From NCBI GenBank assembly GCA_900545665.1, contig UQZU01000017.1, positions 1 through 42,707 of the forward strand: a DNA stretch of 42,707 nucleotides. Reading direction: 5' to 3'. Shown one piece after another: positions 14,207 through 22,277 of the stretch. This DNA comes from an uncultured Collinsella sp. (GTDB lineage Bacteria > Actinomycetota > Coriobacteriia > Coriobacteriales > Coriobacteriaceae). The position numbers were made by a program, and so were the translations under genes. Below the pieces are notes generated by a model. It was not told where the DNA came from and did no database searches. It saw nothing but the letters and a program-made list of their open reading frames with translations. The first letter of the stretch is position 1, and every line of letters begins with the position of its first letter.

Positions 14207-14920
14207 CTAGCCTCCGAGGTAAGCCTTGCGGACGTTATCGTCGTGCAGGAGCTCTTGACCGGTGCCGGTCATGGTAATCTTGCCGGTCTCGAGCACGTAA
14301 CCGCGTGTGGCGATGGAAAGCGCCATCTGCGCGTTTTGCTCGACCAGAAGCACCGTGGTGCCGGCCTTGTGCAGGTCCTCGACAATCTGGAAGATCTGTT
14401 CGATCAGAATCGGTGCCAGACCCATGGAAGGTTCGTCGAGCATAAGCAGTTTGGGGTTACTCATAAGGGCGCGCCCCATAACGAGCATCTGCTGCTCGCC
14501 GCCCGAAAGGGTACCGGCGACCTGGCGACGGCGTTCCTTCAGGCGCGGGAACTGCTCGTAGACGCGCTCAAGGCCCGGAGCCACCGTGGACTTGGGCTGC
14601 GTATAGGCACCCATTTCCAGGTTCTCCTCGACCGTCATCTGCAAAAAAGCGCGACGACCCTCGGGAACCTGAGCCAGACCCTTACCAACCAGCTTGTCGG
14701 CGGGCGTATGGGTGATATCCTCGCCCATAAACTTGATGGAGCCGGTCTTAGAGCGCAGCAGGCCCGAGACGGTCTTGAGCGTCGTGGACTTACCGGCACC
14801 GTTCGCACCGATCAGAGCCACGATCTCGCCCTCGTTGACGTTAAAGGAGATGTCCTTGATGGCGTGGATAGCGCCGTACCAGACGTTGATGTTGTAGACG
14901 GAAAGCATCGGCTCTGCCAT
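14207..14920 (-). CDS. livF: Branched-chain amino acid ABC transporter ATPase LivF
   Basis: This 237-residue ATPase is one of two that power high-affinity uptake of leucine, isoleucine and valine. Features are Walker A GANGAGKST (about 37-45), the Q-loop region VPEGRRAFLQMTVEENL, signature LSGGEQQML, Walker B LLMLDEPSMGL and the switch His region VLLVEQNAQ. The VPEGR and ENLEMGAY text distinguishes LivF from LivG. Its ATG follows directly on the livG stop codon. GGGGGAG is 6 bases upstream. It is the last gene of livKHMGF and is followed by a strong terminator. Confidence 0.96.
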   Translation of the reverse strand: MAEPMLSVYNINVWYGAIHAIKDISFNVNEGEIVALIGANGAGKSTTLKTVSGLLRSKTGSIKFMGEDITHTPADKLVGKGLAQVPEGRRAFLQMTVEENLEMGAYTQPKSTVAPGLERVYEQFPRLKERRRQVAGTLSGGEQQMLVMGRALMSNPKLLMLDEPSMGLAPILIEQIFQIVEDLHKAGTTVLLVEQNAQMALSIATRGYVLETGKITMTGTGQELLHDDNVRKAYLGG

Positions 14921-15781
14921 TTAGTTCTCCCCCTTATCCTGCTTGCCCAGATACGCCTCGATAACGGCATCGTTATTCTGGATTTCCTCGGCCGTGCCCT
15001 TGGCGATGACCTTGCCAAAGTTGAGCACGCAGATGCCCTCGCAGATGTTCATAACGAGCGACATATCATGCTCGATAAGCATGATGGCGATGCCGAAGGT
15101 GTCGCGAATCTTGACGATGTTCGCCATGAGTTCTGCGGTCTCGGACGGGTTCATTCCGGCGGCAGGCTCGTCGAGCAGCAGTAGCTTGGGGTTGGTGGCA
15201 AGCGCGCGGACGATTTCCAGACGACGCTGGGCGCCGTAAGGCAGCGATCCGGCCTGCTCATTTGCCAGGTGCTCCATGTCAAAAATGGACAGCAGCTCCA
15301 TGGCGCGCTCGTGGGCGGCCTTCTCGTGCTTCCAATACGTCGGCAGGCGCAGAACGCCCTCAAAGCCGGAGTAGCGCTCCTGGTTGTGCAGGCCGACCTT
15401 AACGTTGTCCTCCACCGTCATGGTGTTGAACAGACGAATGTTCTGGAAGGTACGGGCAATACCCATGCGGTTGACCTGATAGACTGACTTGCCCGAGGTG
15501 TCCTCACCGTCGAGCAGGATGGTGCCGTGCGTGGGCTGGTACACCTTGGTGAGCAGGTTGAAGACCGTGGTCTTGCCAGCGCCGTTGGGACCGATCAGAC
15601 CGGCGATCTCAGTCTTGCCGATGGTCAGGCTAAAGTCGTCTACTGCCTTAAGGCCGCCAAACTCAATGCCCAAGTGGATGCACTCGAGCGCCGGGCGCTG
15701 ACCCAGGTCGCGGTCGGGAACGATAGCGCCAGAAGGATACGGGACCATCTTGCCCTTGTTGAACTCAAACTTACTGGGCAT
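14921..15781 (-). CDS. livG: Branched-chain amino acid ABC transporter ATPase LivG
   Basis: This 286-residue ATPase of the liv importer has Walker A GPNGAGKTT, the LivG-type segment ARTFQNIRLFNTMTVEDNVKVG, signature-like LPYGAQRRLEIVRAL, Walker B LLLLDEPAAGMNP and IMLIEHDMSLVM. The frame is open further upstream, but AAGGAGG lies 10 bases before the ATG at 15781. That ATG overlaps the end of livM by 11 bases, so the two are translationally coupled. Confidence 0.95.
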   Translation of the reverse strand: MPSKFEFNKGKMVPYPSGAIVPDRDLGQRPALECIHLGIEFGGLKAVDDFSLTIGKTEIAGLIGPNGAGKTTVFNLLTKVYQPTHGTILLDGEDTSGKSVYQVNRMGIARTFQNIRLFNTMTVEDNVKVGLHNQERYSGFEGVLRLPTYWKHEKAAHERAMELLSIFDMEHLANEQAGSLPYGAQRRLEIVRALATNPKLLLLDEPAAGMNPSETAELMANIVKIRDTFGIAIMLIEHDMSLVMNICEGICVLNFGKVIAKGTAEEIQNNDAVIEAYLGKQDKGEN

Positions 15782-16850
15782 CGGCTGCCACCTCCTTCTT
15801 GGAAGCAAAGCGGTCCTTGACGCGACCGAAGAACGCCTTAAGCTGCGGGTTGTTGGTAAAGATCATGACCAGGATCAGCACGATGGCGTAGATGAGCATG
15901 CGGTAGTCCGAGAACTGACGGAGCAGCTCGGGGAGCACCGTGAGCAGCGCCGCCGCGATGACGGAACCGCGCATATTGCCCAGACCGCCCAGGACCACAA
16001 ACACCAGAATGAGGATCGACGTGTTGAAGTCGAACTTAGTAGCGGAAAGCTGCGAGAAGTTACCGCCGAACAAAGCTCCGGCAGCACCGGCGAGGGCGGC
16101 GGAAACCACGAAGGCGATCATGCGGTACTCGGTGACGGAGATGCCTACGGACTCGGCTGCAATCTTGTTATCGCGCACGGCCATAATGGCACGGCCGGTA
16201 CGGCTGCGAACCAGGTTGAGCACGATCACGAGTGCGACCATGACCAGGATGGCACCGGCGAGGAAGGTCGAGTACGTCGACACGCCCGAGGCGCCCTGGG
16301 CGCCCTTGATGATGGCGGTGCCGTCCTCGAGCAGGTGCAGGTCGTCGATCGTAGAGTTGCCCGTGATGTTAAAGATCACGTGCAGGCCGCGGGAGTCGAC
16401 GCCCACAATGAGGCAGGTGACGATCTCTTTGATGATCTCGCCAAAGGCCAGCGTCACGATAGCCAGGTAATCGCCGCTCAGGCGCAGGACCGGGATGCCG
16501 ATCAAGAAGCCCAAGATGGCGGCAGCGATAGCGCCGACCACAATGCTGATGATCAGACGCATCGGATCGGACGGAACGGCGCTCTCCAGCGCGACGGCAG
16601 TGACGATTCCCGTATAGGCGCCGACGCTCATAAAGCCCGCGTGGCCCAGCGACAAGTCGCCCGCGATGCCGACGACGAGGTTAAGGGAGATGGCCATGAC
16701 GATATAGGCCGTGATGGGAACCAGCTGACCAGCGATCATGCGCGGAATCATGTGGTTAGACTGCATAAAGAACACGATGGCGAACGCCACAAGGCACATG
16801 GCGTACGTGACAAAGTCGTGACGCGTCTGCTTGTCTTTAAGAAACTTCAT
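15771..16850 (-). CDS. livM: Branched-chain amino acid ABC transporter permease LivM
   Basis: The 359-residue permease has about ten hydrophobic segments and typical LivM text: ISLNLVVGIAGDLSLGHAGFMSVGAYTG, LRLSGDYLAIVTLAFGEII, SRTGRAIMAVRDNKIAAESVGI and VVLGGLGNMRGSVIAAALL. It forms the membrane channel with LivH. Two starts are possible: GTG at 16859, or ATG at 16850 with AGGTGA at good distance. The ATG is preferred. It lies 9 bases past the livH stop. Confidence 0.94.
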   Translation of the reverse strand: MKFLKDKQTRHDFVTYAMCLVAFAIVFFMQSNHMIPRMIAGQLVPITAYIVMAISLNLVVGIAGDLSLGHAGFMSVGAYTGIVTAVALESAVPSDPMRLIISIVVGAIAAAILGFLIGIPVLRLSGDYLAIVTLAFGEIIKEIVTCLIVGVDSRGLHVIFNITGNSTIDDLHLLEDGTAIIKGAQGASGVSTYSTFLAGAILVMVALVIVLNLVRSRTGRAIMAVRDNKIAAESVGISVTEYRMIAFVVSAALAGAAGALFGGNFSQLSATKFDFNTSILILVFVVLGGLGNMRGSVIAAALLTVLPELLRQFSDYRMLIYAIVLILVMIFTNNPQLKAFFGRVKDRFASKKEVAADAQ

Positions 16851-16859
16851 AACGCTCAC

Positions 16860-17741
16860 CTACACCTTCTCGGGGACGTACTTGCCCAAGAGGCCGGCAG
16901 GCTTGACGAGCAGGACGATAATCAGAACACCAAAGACGATGGAGTTGGCAAGACTCGTGGAAATATAGGCCTGCGCCATCGCTTCGATGATGCCGATGAG
17001 AATGCCACCGACAAAAGCGCCAGGGATGGAGCCGATGCCACCGAAGACGGCGGCGTCGAAAGCCTTGATGCCAGGCATGGCACCCGTCGTGGGCTGCAGC
17101 ACCGGCGAGTAGGAGCACAGCAGCACGCCGGCGATGGCGGCAAGGGCAGAGCCGATGGCAAACGTCATCGAGATGGTGCGGTTGACGTTGATGCCCATGA
17201 GCTGAGCGGCGGCCTTGTCCTCGGACACGGCGCGCATGGCTTTGCCCATCTTGGTCTTACCTGTAAAGAACATCAGGCCGGCCATGATAACCAGGCAGGC
17301 GACAATGGTGACGAGCGAGACGGCGCTTACGTTGAACTTGGCCAAGAACTCCGGCACCTGGAAGGTGACGAGCGAAGTGAAGTTCTTGGGCGTGGCGCCC
17401 CAAAGAAGCTGCGCGGCGTTCTGCAGGAAGTAGGACACGCCGATAGCCGTGATCAGAACGGCCAGCGGGCCCGCTTGACGCAGCGGCTTGTATGCCAGAC
17501 CCTCGATGAGAACACCGAGAACGGTACAGACCACACAAGAGAGAACTACAGATGCCCAGCCCGGGAGGCCGAGATACGACGTGGCACAGAACGAGACATA
17601 GGCACCGACCATGATGACGTCGCCGTGAGCGAAGTTCAGCATCTTGGCGATACCGTAAACCATGGTGTAGCCCAACGCGATGATGGCGTAGACGCTGCCC
17701 ATGGACAGGCCGTTGACCAGGTATTGGATAAAGACCGTCAT
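16860..17741 (-). CDS. livH: Branched-chain amino acid ABC transporter permease LivH
   Basis: The 293-residue permease has about eight membrane segments. LivH signatures are NGLSMGSVYAIIALGYTMVYGIAKMLNFAHGD near the N-terminus, GKTKMGKAMRAVSEDKAAAQLMGINV in the cytoplasmic loop, and FDAAVFGGIGSIPGAFVGGILIGIIE. The frame extends to 17834, but ATG 17741 has AAAGGGGG about 9 bases upstream and begins MTVFIQYLVNG as in homologs. It is separated from livK by about 140 bases that hold two hairpins, so its level probably differs from that of the binding protein. Confidence 0.95.
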   Translation of the reverse strand: MTVFIQYLVNGLSMGSVYAIIALGYTMVYGIAKMLNFAHGDVIMVGAYVSFCATSYLGLPGWASVVLSCVVCTVLGVLIEGLAYKPLRQAGPLAVLITAIGVSYFLQNAAQLLWGATPKNFTSLVTFQVPEFLAKFNVSAVSLVTIVACLVIMAGLMFFTGKTKMGKAMRAVSEDKAAAQLMGINVNRTISMTFAIGSALAAIAGVLLCSYSPVLQPTTGAMPGIKAFDAAVFGGIGSIPGAFVGGILIGIIEAMAQAYISTSLANSIVFGVLIIVLLVKPAGLLGKYVPEKV

Positions 17742-17788
17742 GTTCCACATCCCCCTTTCGAATAGGTTTCCAGTTGATGTATGAAACA

Positions 17789-17849
17789 GGGACGTTACAT
17801 CGTCCCTAGATACCAAGCAAGCAGGGAAGGCCAAAACCTCCCCTGCTTG
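17789..17849 (-). ncRNA. Tandem hairpins in the livK-livH gap (transcript processing or attenuation)
   Basis: GGGACG/CGTCCC (17789-17806, 6-nt loop) and CAAGCAGGG-A-AGG paired with CCT-C-CCCTGCTTG (17818-17849, 6-nt loop) lie between livK and livH. There is no T tract. Such hairpins after a binding-protein gene commonly stabilise its mRNA and lower downstream expression. Confidence 0.45.
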
Positions 17850-17880
17850 GGATCAAAACCGCTCTATGTAAGGCGGCCAA

Positions 17881-19068
17881 TTAGGCCTGTACGTACTTGC
17901 CGTCGGTGATGACGTAAGCCGTGGGCTCCTTCTGGACCTGGCCCTTATCGTTCCAGGTGAGCTTGCCGGTCAGACCGTCAACGGTAATCTTGAGCATAGC
18001 CTTGGACAGCTTCTCAGCGACCTCGGTCGGATCGGCGTCGACACCAAGACCGGCCTCCTTGACGGCCTCGGCCACCGCGTGCACGCCGTCGTAGGCGTCG
18101 GCGGCAAACTGGTCGGGGGTATCGCCGTACTTATCCTTGTAGGCGTTGACGAAGTCGGCGTTCTTCTCGTCGTCGGCGGAGAACGGGGTCATGAGCAGCA
18201 GACCCTCGGCAAGAGAGGTATCGAAGCCCTCAACGCCCAGGATGCCGTCCATGCCGTCGCAGCCCATCATCTTGACGTCGTAGCCCATGTCCTTGGCGTT
18301 CTTGAGCAGGACGGACGCCGGCGTGTAGTAGATCGGCGCAAAAATCATGGTAGCGCCTGCCTGCTTGGCCTTGGTCAGCTGGTTGGTAAAGCTCGTGGCG
18401 GAGTCGTCCTTAAAGGTCTCCTCGTCAACAATCTCGAGCTTGGACTCAGCGGCCTGGGCCTTAAAGGAATCTGCGATGCCCGATGAATAGGCGTCGCCGG
18501 AGTTATAGAACAGCACGAACTTCTCATCCGCATACTTCTGCGCCAGGAACTTGGCAGCGTTGACACCCTGGTTGGGATCGGTGAAGCAAACCTGGAAGAC
18601 GCAATCCTTGCCGTCGGTGACGTCCTCGGAGGACGCGGACGGGGTGATCATGAACGTCTTGGGGTCGTTACCGCACTCTGCGGCAACGGCAACCGACGCA
18701 CCCGTGGTGGTCGGGCCGACGAGGGCCTGCATGCCCCAGTCGAGCAGGGTGTTGAAGGCGTTAACGGCCTTCTCGCCATCGGCCTGGTCGTCCTCGGCCT
18801 TGCTGGCAAGCGGCAGCTCCTTGGTCGAGAAATCCTTGCAGCCAAGCTCGACGCCCTGGGTGACAGACTTGCCGTAGGACGCGTTGGCGCCGGTCAGCGG
18901 GCCGATGGTGCCGATCTTAAACGAAGCGTCGCTCGAAGCGGAACCGCTGTCGCCGCCGTTGGAGGAGCAGCCAGCTAGAATGGACATCGCCCCCAGACCT
19001 GCTGCGCTCGCGATAACGCTCCTGCGATTCATAACAGGGTTCAATGACTTACCAGTGAGGCTCGACAT
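17881..19068 (-). CDS. livK: Branched-chain amino acid ABC transporter substrate-binding lipoprotein
   Basis: The 395-residue extracytoplasmic binding protein begins with NRRSVIASAAGLGAMSILAGC, where LAGC is a lipobox and Cys-34 should carry the lipid anchor. The RR pair ahead of the hydrophobic run suggests possible Tat export. After a Ser/Gly linker comes the periplasmic-binding type I fold: KIGTIGPLTGANASYGKSV, ALVGPTTTGASVAVA, KFVLFYNSGDAYSSGIADSF, the second lobe, and the C-terminal LTWNDKGQVQKEP. AGGAG is 6 bases before the ATG. It is the first gene of livKHMGF. A degraded paralog lies upstream. Confidence 0.95.
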   Translation of the reverse strand: MSSLTGKSLNPVMNRRSVIASAAGLGAMSILAGCSSNGGDSGSASSDASFKIGTIGPLTGANASYGKSVTQGVELGCKDFSTKELPLASKAEDDQADGEKAVNAFNTLLDWGMQALVGPTTTGASVAVAAECGNDPKTFMITPSASSEDVTDGKDCVFQVCFTDPNQGVNAAKFLAQKYADEKFVLFYNSGDAYSSGIADSFKAQAAESKLEIVDEETFKDDSATSFTNQLTKAKQAGATMIFAPIYYTPASVLLKNAKDMGYDVKMMGCDGMDGILGVEGFDTSLAEGLLLMTPFSADDEKNADFVNAYKDKYGDTPDQFAADAYDGVHAVAEAVKEAGLGVDADPTEVAEKLSKAMLKITVDGLTGKLTWNDKGQVQKEPTAYVITDGKYVQA

Positions 19069-19161
19069 GCGGCTCTCCTCTCAAATCTCGTCGGGTTTCG
19101 GTTACCCGACAGGCCATCCTTCGCCATGTTCGGCGTTCGCAAAATAGTAGACGCTTTAGTT

Positions 19162-19192
19162 AAGAAAAGTGGCGATTATTTCAACTTTTCTT
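19162..19192. promoter_or_regulatory. Inverted repeat in the AT-rich livK upstream region
   Basis: AAGAAAAGT and ACTTTTCTT form a perfect 9-bp inverted repeat with a 13-base spacer, about 95-125 bases upstream of livK in a markedly AT-rich stretch (19150-19310). It could bind a regulator of the liv operon. A weak terminator on the plus strand is the alternative. Confidence 0.35.
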
Positions 19193-19339
19193 TTGCTTTG
19201 TCCATTTATCCATATTTCTGAGTATTTCTATCAGTTTATGCAGTTTAGCCACTTTATTGTGTGAAAGTAATATTTCCATTCTGTTACAAGCGCCCCTGCC
19301 CTGATTAAAACAGCCTCACCGGTCGCGTTTTGCACGCAC

Positions 19340-19645
19340 CTAGGCGGCGATGTACTTGCCGCCCTGAATCACATATACCGTAGCGGGCTTTTCAACCTGG
19401 CCCTTGTCGTTCCACGTCAGCTCGCCCGTCAGGCCCTCGATCTTGATCTTGCGCATGGCCTTGGTCGGCTGGTTGATAAAGCTCGTGGAGGAGTCGTCCT
19501 TAAAGGTCTCGGTATCGACGATGTCGAGCTTGGATGCCTTGGCCTGCTCGGCAAAGGCATCGGCGATCTCGCCCGAGACGGCGACGGCGGCACCGGTGGT
19601 GACGGAGCCGACGAGCGCCTGCATGCCCCAGTCGCACAGGGCAAA
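19340..19645 (-). pseudogene. Decayed livK paralog with two large internal deletions
   Basis: A 94-residue open frame is a patchwork of livK. Its parts match LivK residues about 107-128 (DWGMQALVG), 196-234 (IADAF to NQPTKA) and 356-395 (KAMRKIKIEGLTGELTWNDKGQ to the C-terminus). The signal peptide, lipobox and most of both lobes are missing. LivK homology begins a little before the first Met, near 19645. It lies directly upstream of livK on the same strand, so it is the relic of a tandem duplicate. The second junction falls at a shared Lys-Ala codon pair, consistent with deletion by short-repeat recombination. Confidence 0.85.
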
Positions 19646-19842
19646 CCTTATGGTGCAAACGTTGACAGTTTGTTACGGAAGTTCGTTTGTAGTGAGCATG
19701 TTTCCAATGTTTCCGCAGCGTTTCGGGGGTGCCGTTTTGTGCGACTCCTGTTGCCTGGCGAGCACGCGTCCTCGGTTCACGCTAGAATGCACTCAACCTT
19801 TAAGCGGTTAATCCATCTATAAGATGCACGAAGGAGCTATCT

Positions 19843-21186
19843 ATGAGCGAACCCCTGCGCACCGTGAACGTCGGCCTCATCGGTTTGGGAACCGTCGGCG
19901 GCGGCGTGGCCCGTCTGATCAAGAGCCACCACGATGAGTACCTGGCAGCCTACGGCATCGACCTTAAACTGACCCGCGCCTGCGCGCTTGCTTGGGAGCA
20001 GGCCGAGGCGGCAGGCATTGAGCGCGAGGCCTTTACGAGTGACTGGCACGACGTCGTCACCGACCCCGCCGTCGACATCGTCGTCGAGCTGATCGGCGGC
20101 GAGCATCCCGCAACCGAGATCTTTACCACTGCCTTTGAGCACGGCAAGCACGTCGTCTCCGCCAACAAGGCCCTGCTGGGCCGTCACGTCGAGACGCTTG
20201 CCGAGAAGGCGCGTGCGTGCGGCGTGCAGATTAAATGCGAGGCCAGCTGCGGCGGCGGCATCCCCATCGTGAGCACGCTTGAGCACGACCTGGTGGGCAA
20301 CAAGATCCTGACCATCGCCGGCATTCTCAACGGCACCACCAACTATATCCTGTCGCGCATGGACGCCGAGGGCGCCGATTACGCCGACGTGCTTGCCGAC
20401 GCGCAGGCCAAGGGCTATGCCGAGGCCGACCCGTCCGCCGACGTCGACGGCTTCGATGCCGCCAGCAAGACGGCGATCCTCGCTTCCATCGGCTTTGGCA
20501 CCCGCGTGACCACCGACGACGTATATCAGCAGGGCATCCGCACCATCGGTGCCGAGGACATCGCTCAGGCCCGCGAGCTCGGCTATACCATCAAGCTGCT
20601 GGGCATCGCCCGCAACACCGACGCCGGCGTTGACGTTCGTGTGCACCCCACGCTCATCCCGGCAGACCATATGCTCGCCAAGGTCAACGGCGCCATGAAC
20701 GCCGTCTACGTGGTGGGTGACGCCGTGGGCGAGACCATGTTCTACGGTGCCGGCGCAGGCTCCTTCCCCACCGCGAGCGCCGTCGTGGGCGATATCCTGT
20801 CGCTCTCCGAGCAGATTAGCCGCGGCGTGGCTCCGCTGCCCGAGATTGAGCCCTATGGTCACAACCTCGCCTTTAAGCCCATGGACGAGCTCCAGACCAA
20901 GTACTATGTGCGCCTGAAGGTCGCCGACCGCGTGGGCGCCCTGTCCGAGACGGTCGACATCTTTGCCAAGCACAACATCTCGATCTCGCTCATCAACCAG
21001 GTCGAGGACGGCAAGTCGGGCGTCAGCGATGCCTGCTCGGTCATCTTCCTGACGCACCGCGCACTCGAGAAGGACGTCCAGGCTGCCGCCGCCGAGCTTG
21101 CCAGCGTCGACTGCGTGGCCGAGGTCGCCAACGTCCTTCGCATCGAGGACGTCGAGGCATGGACCGAAGGCGTCATGGCCAACTAG
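19843..21186 (+). CDS. hom: Homoserine dehydrogenase
   Basis: It reduces aspartate semialdehyde to homoserine for threonine and methionine synthesis. The 447 residues contain the NAD(P) site NVGLIGLGTVGGGV (about 9-22), KHVVSANKALL, NGTTNYILSRM, the family signature GYAEADPSADVDGFDAASK with catalytic Asp and Lys, and a C-terminal ACT domain (RVGALSETVDIFAKHNISI onward) for feedback by threonine. AAGGAG is 6 bases before the ATG. No thrB or thrC follows; a terminator does. A -10-like TAGAAT lies at 19783-19788. Confidence 0.97.
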   Translation: MSEPLRTVNVGLIGLGTVGGGVARLIKSHHDEYLAAYGIDLKLTRACALAWEQAEAAGIEREAFTSDWHDVVTDPAVDIVVELIGGEHPATEIFTTAFEHGKHVVSANKALLGRHVETLAEKARACGVQIKCEASCGGGIPIVSTLEHDLVGNKILTIAGILNGTTNYILSRMDAEGADYADVLADAQAKGYAEADPSADVDGFDAASKTAILASIGFGTRVTTDDVYQQGIRTIGAEDIAQARELGYTIKLLGIARNTDAGVDVRVHPTLIPADHMLAKVNGAMNAVYVVGDAVGETMFYGAGAGSFPTASAVVGDILSLSEQISRGVAPLPEIEPYGHNLAFKPMDELQTKYYVRLKVADRVGALSETVDIFAKHNISISLINQVEDGKSGVSDACSVIFLTHRALEKDVQAAAAELASVDCVAEVANVLRIEDVEAWTEGVMAN

Positions 21187-21216
21187 CCTGATTCTCGGCA
21201 AATCAAATAACGCATG

Positions 21217-21251
21217 AGGGGCTCCCGTCCGATTGGATGGGAGCCCCTTTT
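21217..21251 (+). terminator. Terminator of hom
   Basis: A stem of AGGGGCTCCC with GGGAGCCCCT, extended by GTCC/GGAT around the loop GATT, is followed by TTTTAG. It lies about 30 bases past the hom stop. Confidence 0.88.
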
Positions 21252-21406
21252 AGTTACATCTTTTGCACGAAGTGGTCGACTAACGTTTGAACAACTTGAC
21301 CGTTCGTCAACAACCGTGGATACCGTTTGCCGATATGCGACGGCAGCTGTATTTTGCCGACGCTATGCTGTGCCGTGTATGTCCGCCCGCGATGAGAGGA
21401 AGCACC

Positions 21407-22156
21407 ATGTTGCTCGAGGGCAAGAAAGCAATCATCACCGGAGGCACGCGCGGTATCGGCTATGCCATCGCCTGCCGTTTTATCGAGGAAGGCGCCGCCG
21501 TCACCGTCTTTGGCTCGCGCCAGGAGACTGCTGACGCGGCCGTTGAGAAGCTGACAGCCGCCTATCCCGAGGCCAAGGTCTGGGGTCGCTCCTGCGACCT
21601 CACCTCGCTCGAAGCCGTAACCGAGGCCTTTACCCAGGCTGCCGCCGATATGGGCGGCTTGGACACGGTCGTCAACAACGCCGGCATCTCCCAGCGCTCG
21701 CCCCTTTTGGATTACACGGCAGAAGAGTTTGCAAAGGTCATGGACCTCAATGTCGTCGCCGTCTTTAATGGTCACCAGGCTGCCGCCAAGATCATGACCG
21801 AGGCCGGCCACGGCGGCACCATCACCACCACGAGTTCAATGGTCGCCAAGTATGGCCAGCCCTCCGGCGTCGGCTATCCTACGTCCAAGTTTGCCGTCAA
21901 CGGCATGGTCCAGTCGCTCTCGCGCGAGCTCGCCCCCATGGGTATTCGCGTCAATGCCGTCGCGCCTGGCGTAACCAAGACCGATATGGTCGCCAACCTG
22001 CCCGAAGAGGTCATCAAGCCCATCATCGCCACTATTCCGCTCGGTCGCATGGGCGAGCCCGAGGACGTTGCCAACGCCTTCGTTTTCCTTGCGAGCGACA
22101 TGTCCTCCTATGTCACGGGCGCCATCCTCCCCGTCGACGGGGCAGCCCGCTCCTAA
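21407..22156 (+). CDS. Short-chain dehydrogenase/reductase (FabG-like SDR)
   Basis: This 249-residue classical SDR has the cofactor motif TGGTRGIG (residues about 11-18), NNAG near 88, the catalytic Ser in TTTSSMVAKYG, and Tyr/Lys in GYPTSKF, followed by the structural PG(V)TKTDM. The C-terminal GAILPVDGA is typical of FabG-type enzymes. The substrate is not set by sequence. 3-oxoacyl-ACP reduction is the default call; a sugar or steroid alcohol dehydrogenase is possible. The frame is open to 21287, but AGAGGA precedes the ATG at 21407 and the family start fits. It stands alone, between two terminators. Confidence 0.9.
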   Translation: MLLEGKKAIITGGTRGIGYAIACRFIEEGAAVTVFGSRQETADAAVEKLTAAYPEAKVWGRSCDLTSLEAVTEAFTQAAADMGGLDTVVNNAGISQRSPLLDYTAEEFAKVMDLNVVAVFNGHQAAAKIMTEAGHGGTITTTSSMVAKYGQPSGVGYPTSKFAVNGMVQSLSRELAPMGIRVNAVAPGVTKTDMVANLPEEVIKPIIATIPLGRMGEPEDVANAFVFLASDMSSYVTGAILPVDGAARS

Positions 22157-22200
22157 AGGTCGAAAGTTTCGGCTTCGAACCTCAACAGAGTTCAACGCAA

Positions 22201-22239
22201 AAGGCGCGCTGTCCGCATCAACCGCAGGCAGCGCGCCTT
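22201..22239. terminator. Bidirectional terminator between convergent SDR and antiporter genes
   Basis: A perfect 11-bp stem AAGGCGCGCTG/CAGCGCGCCTT has a 17-nt loop. T-rich tails follow on both strands (CTATTATTT on plus, TTTTG on minus). Confidence 0.8.
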
Positions 22240-22277
22240 CTATTATTTGGACGGAACCCGTATCCCGACATTCCTTG

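Noticed and set aside
15750..17765. 671-codon plus-strand frame opposite livGMH
   Set aside because: It is antisense to three clear liv genes and gives a His/Asp/Arg-rich translation typical of a reversed hydrophobic protein gene.
19837..21201. 454-codon minus-strand frame opposite hom
   Set aside because: It is antisense to an intact homoserine dehydrogenase with every family motif. The reverse product is a low-complexity shadow.
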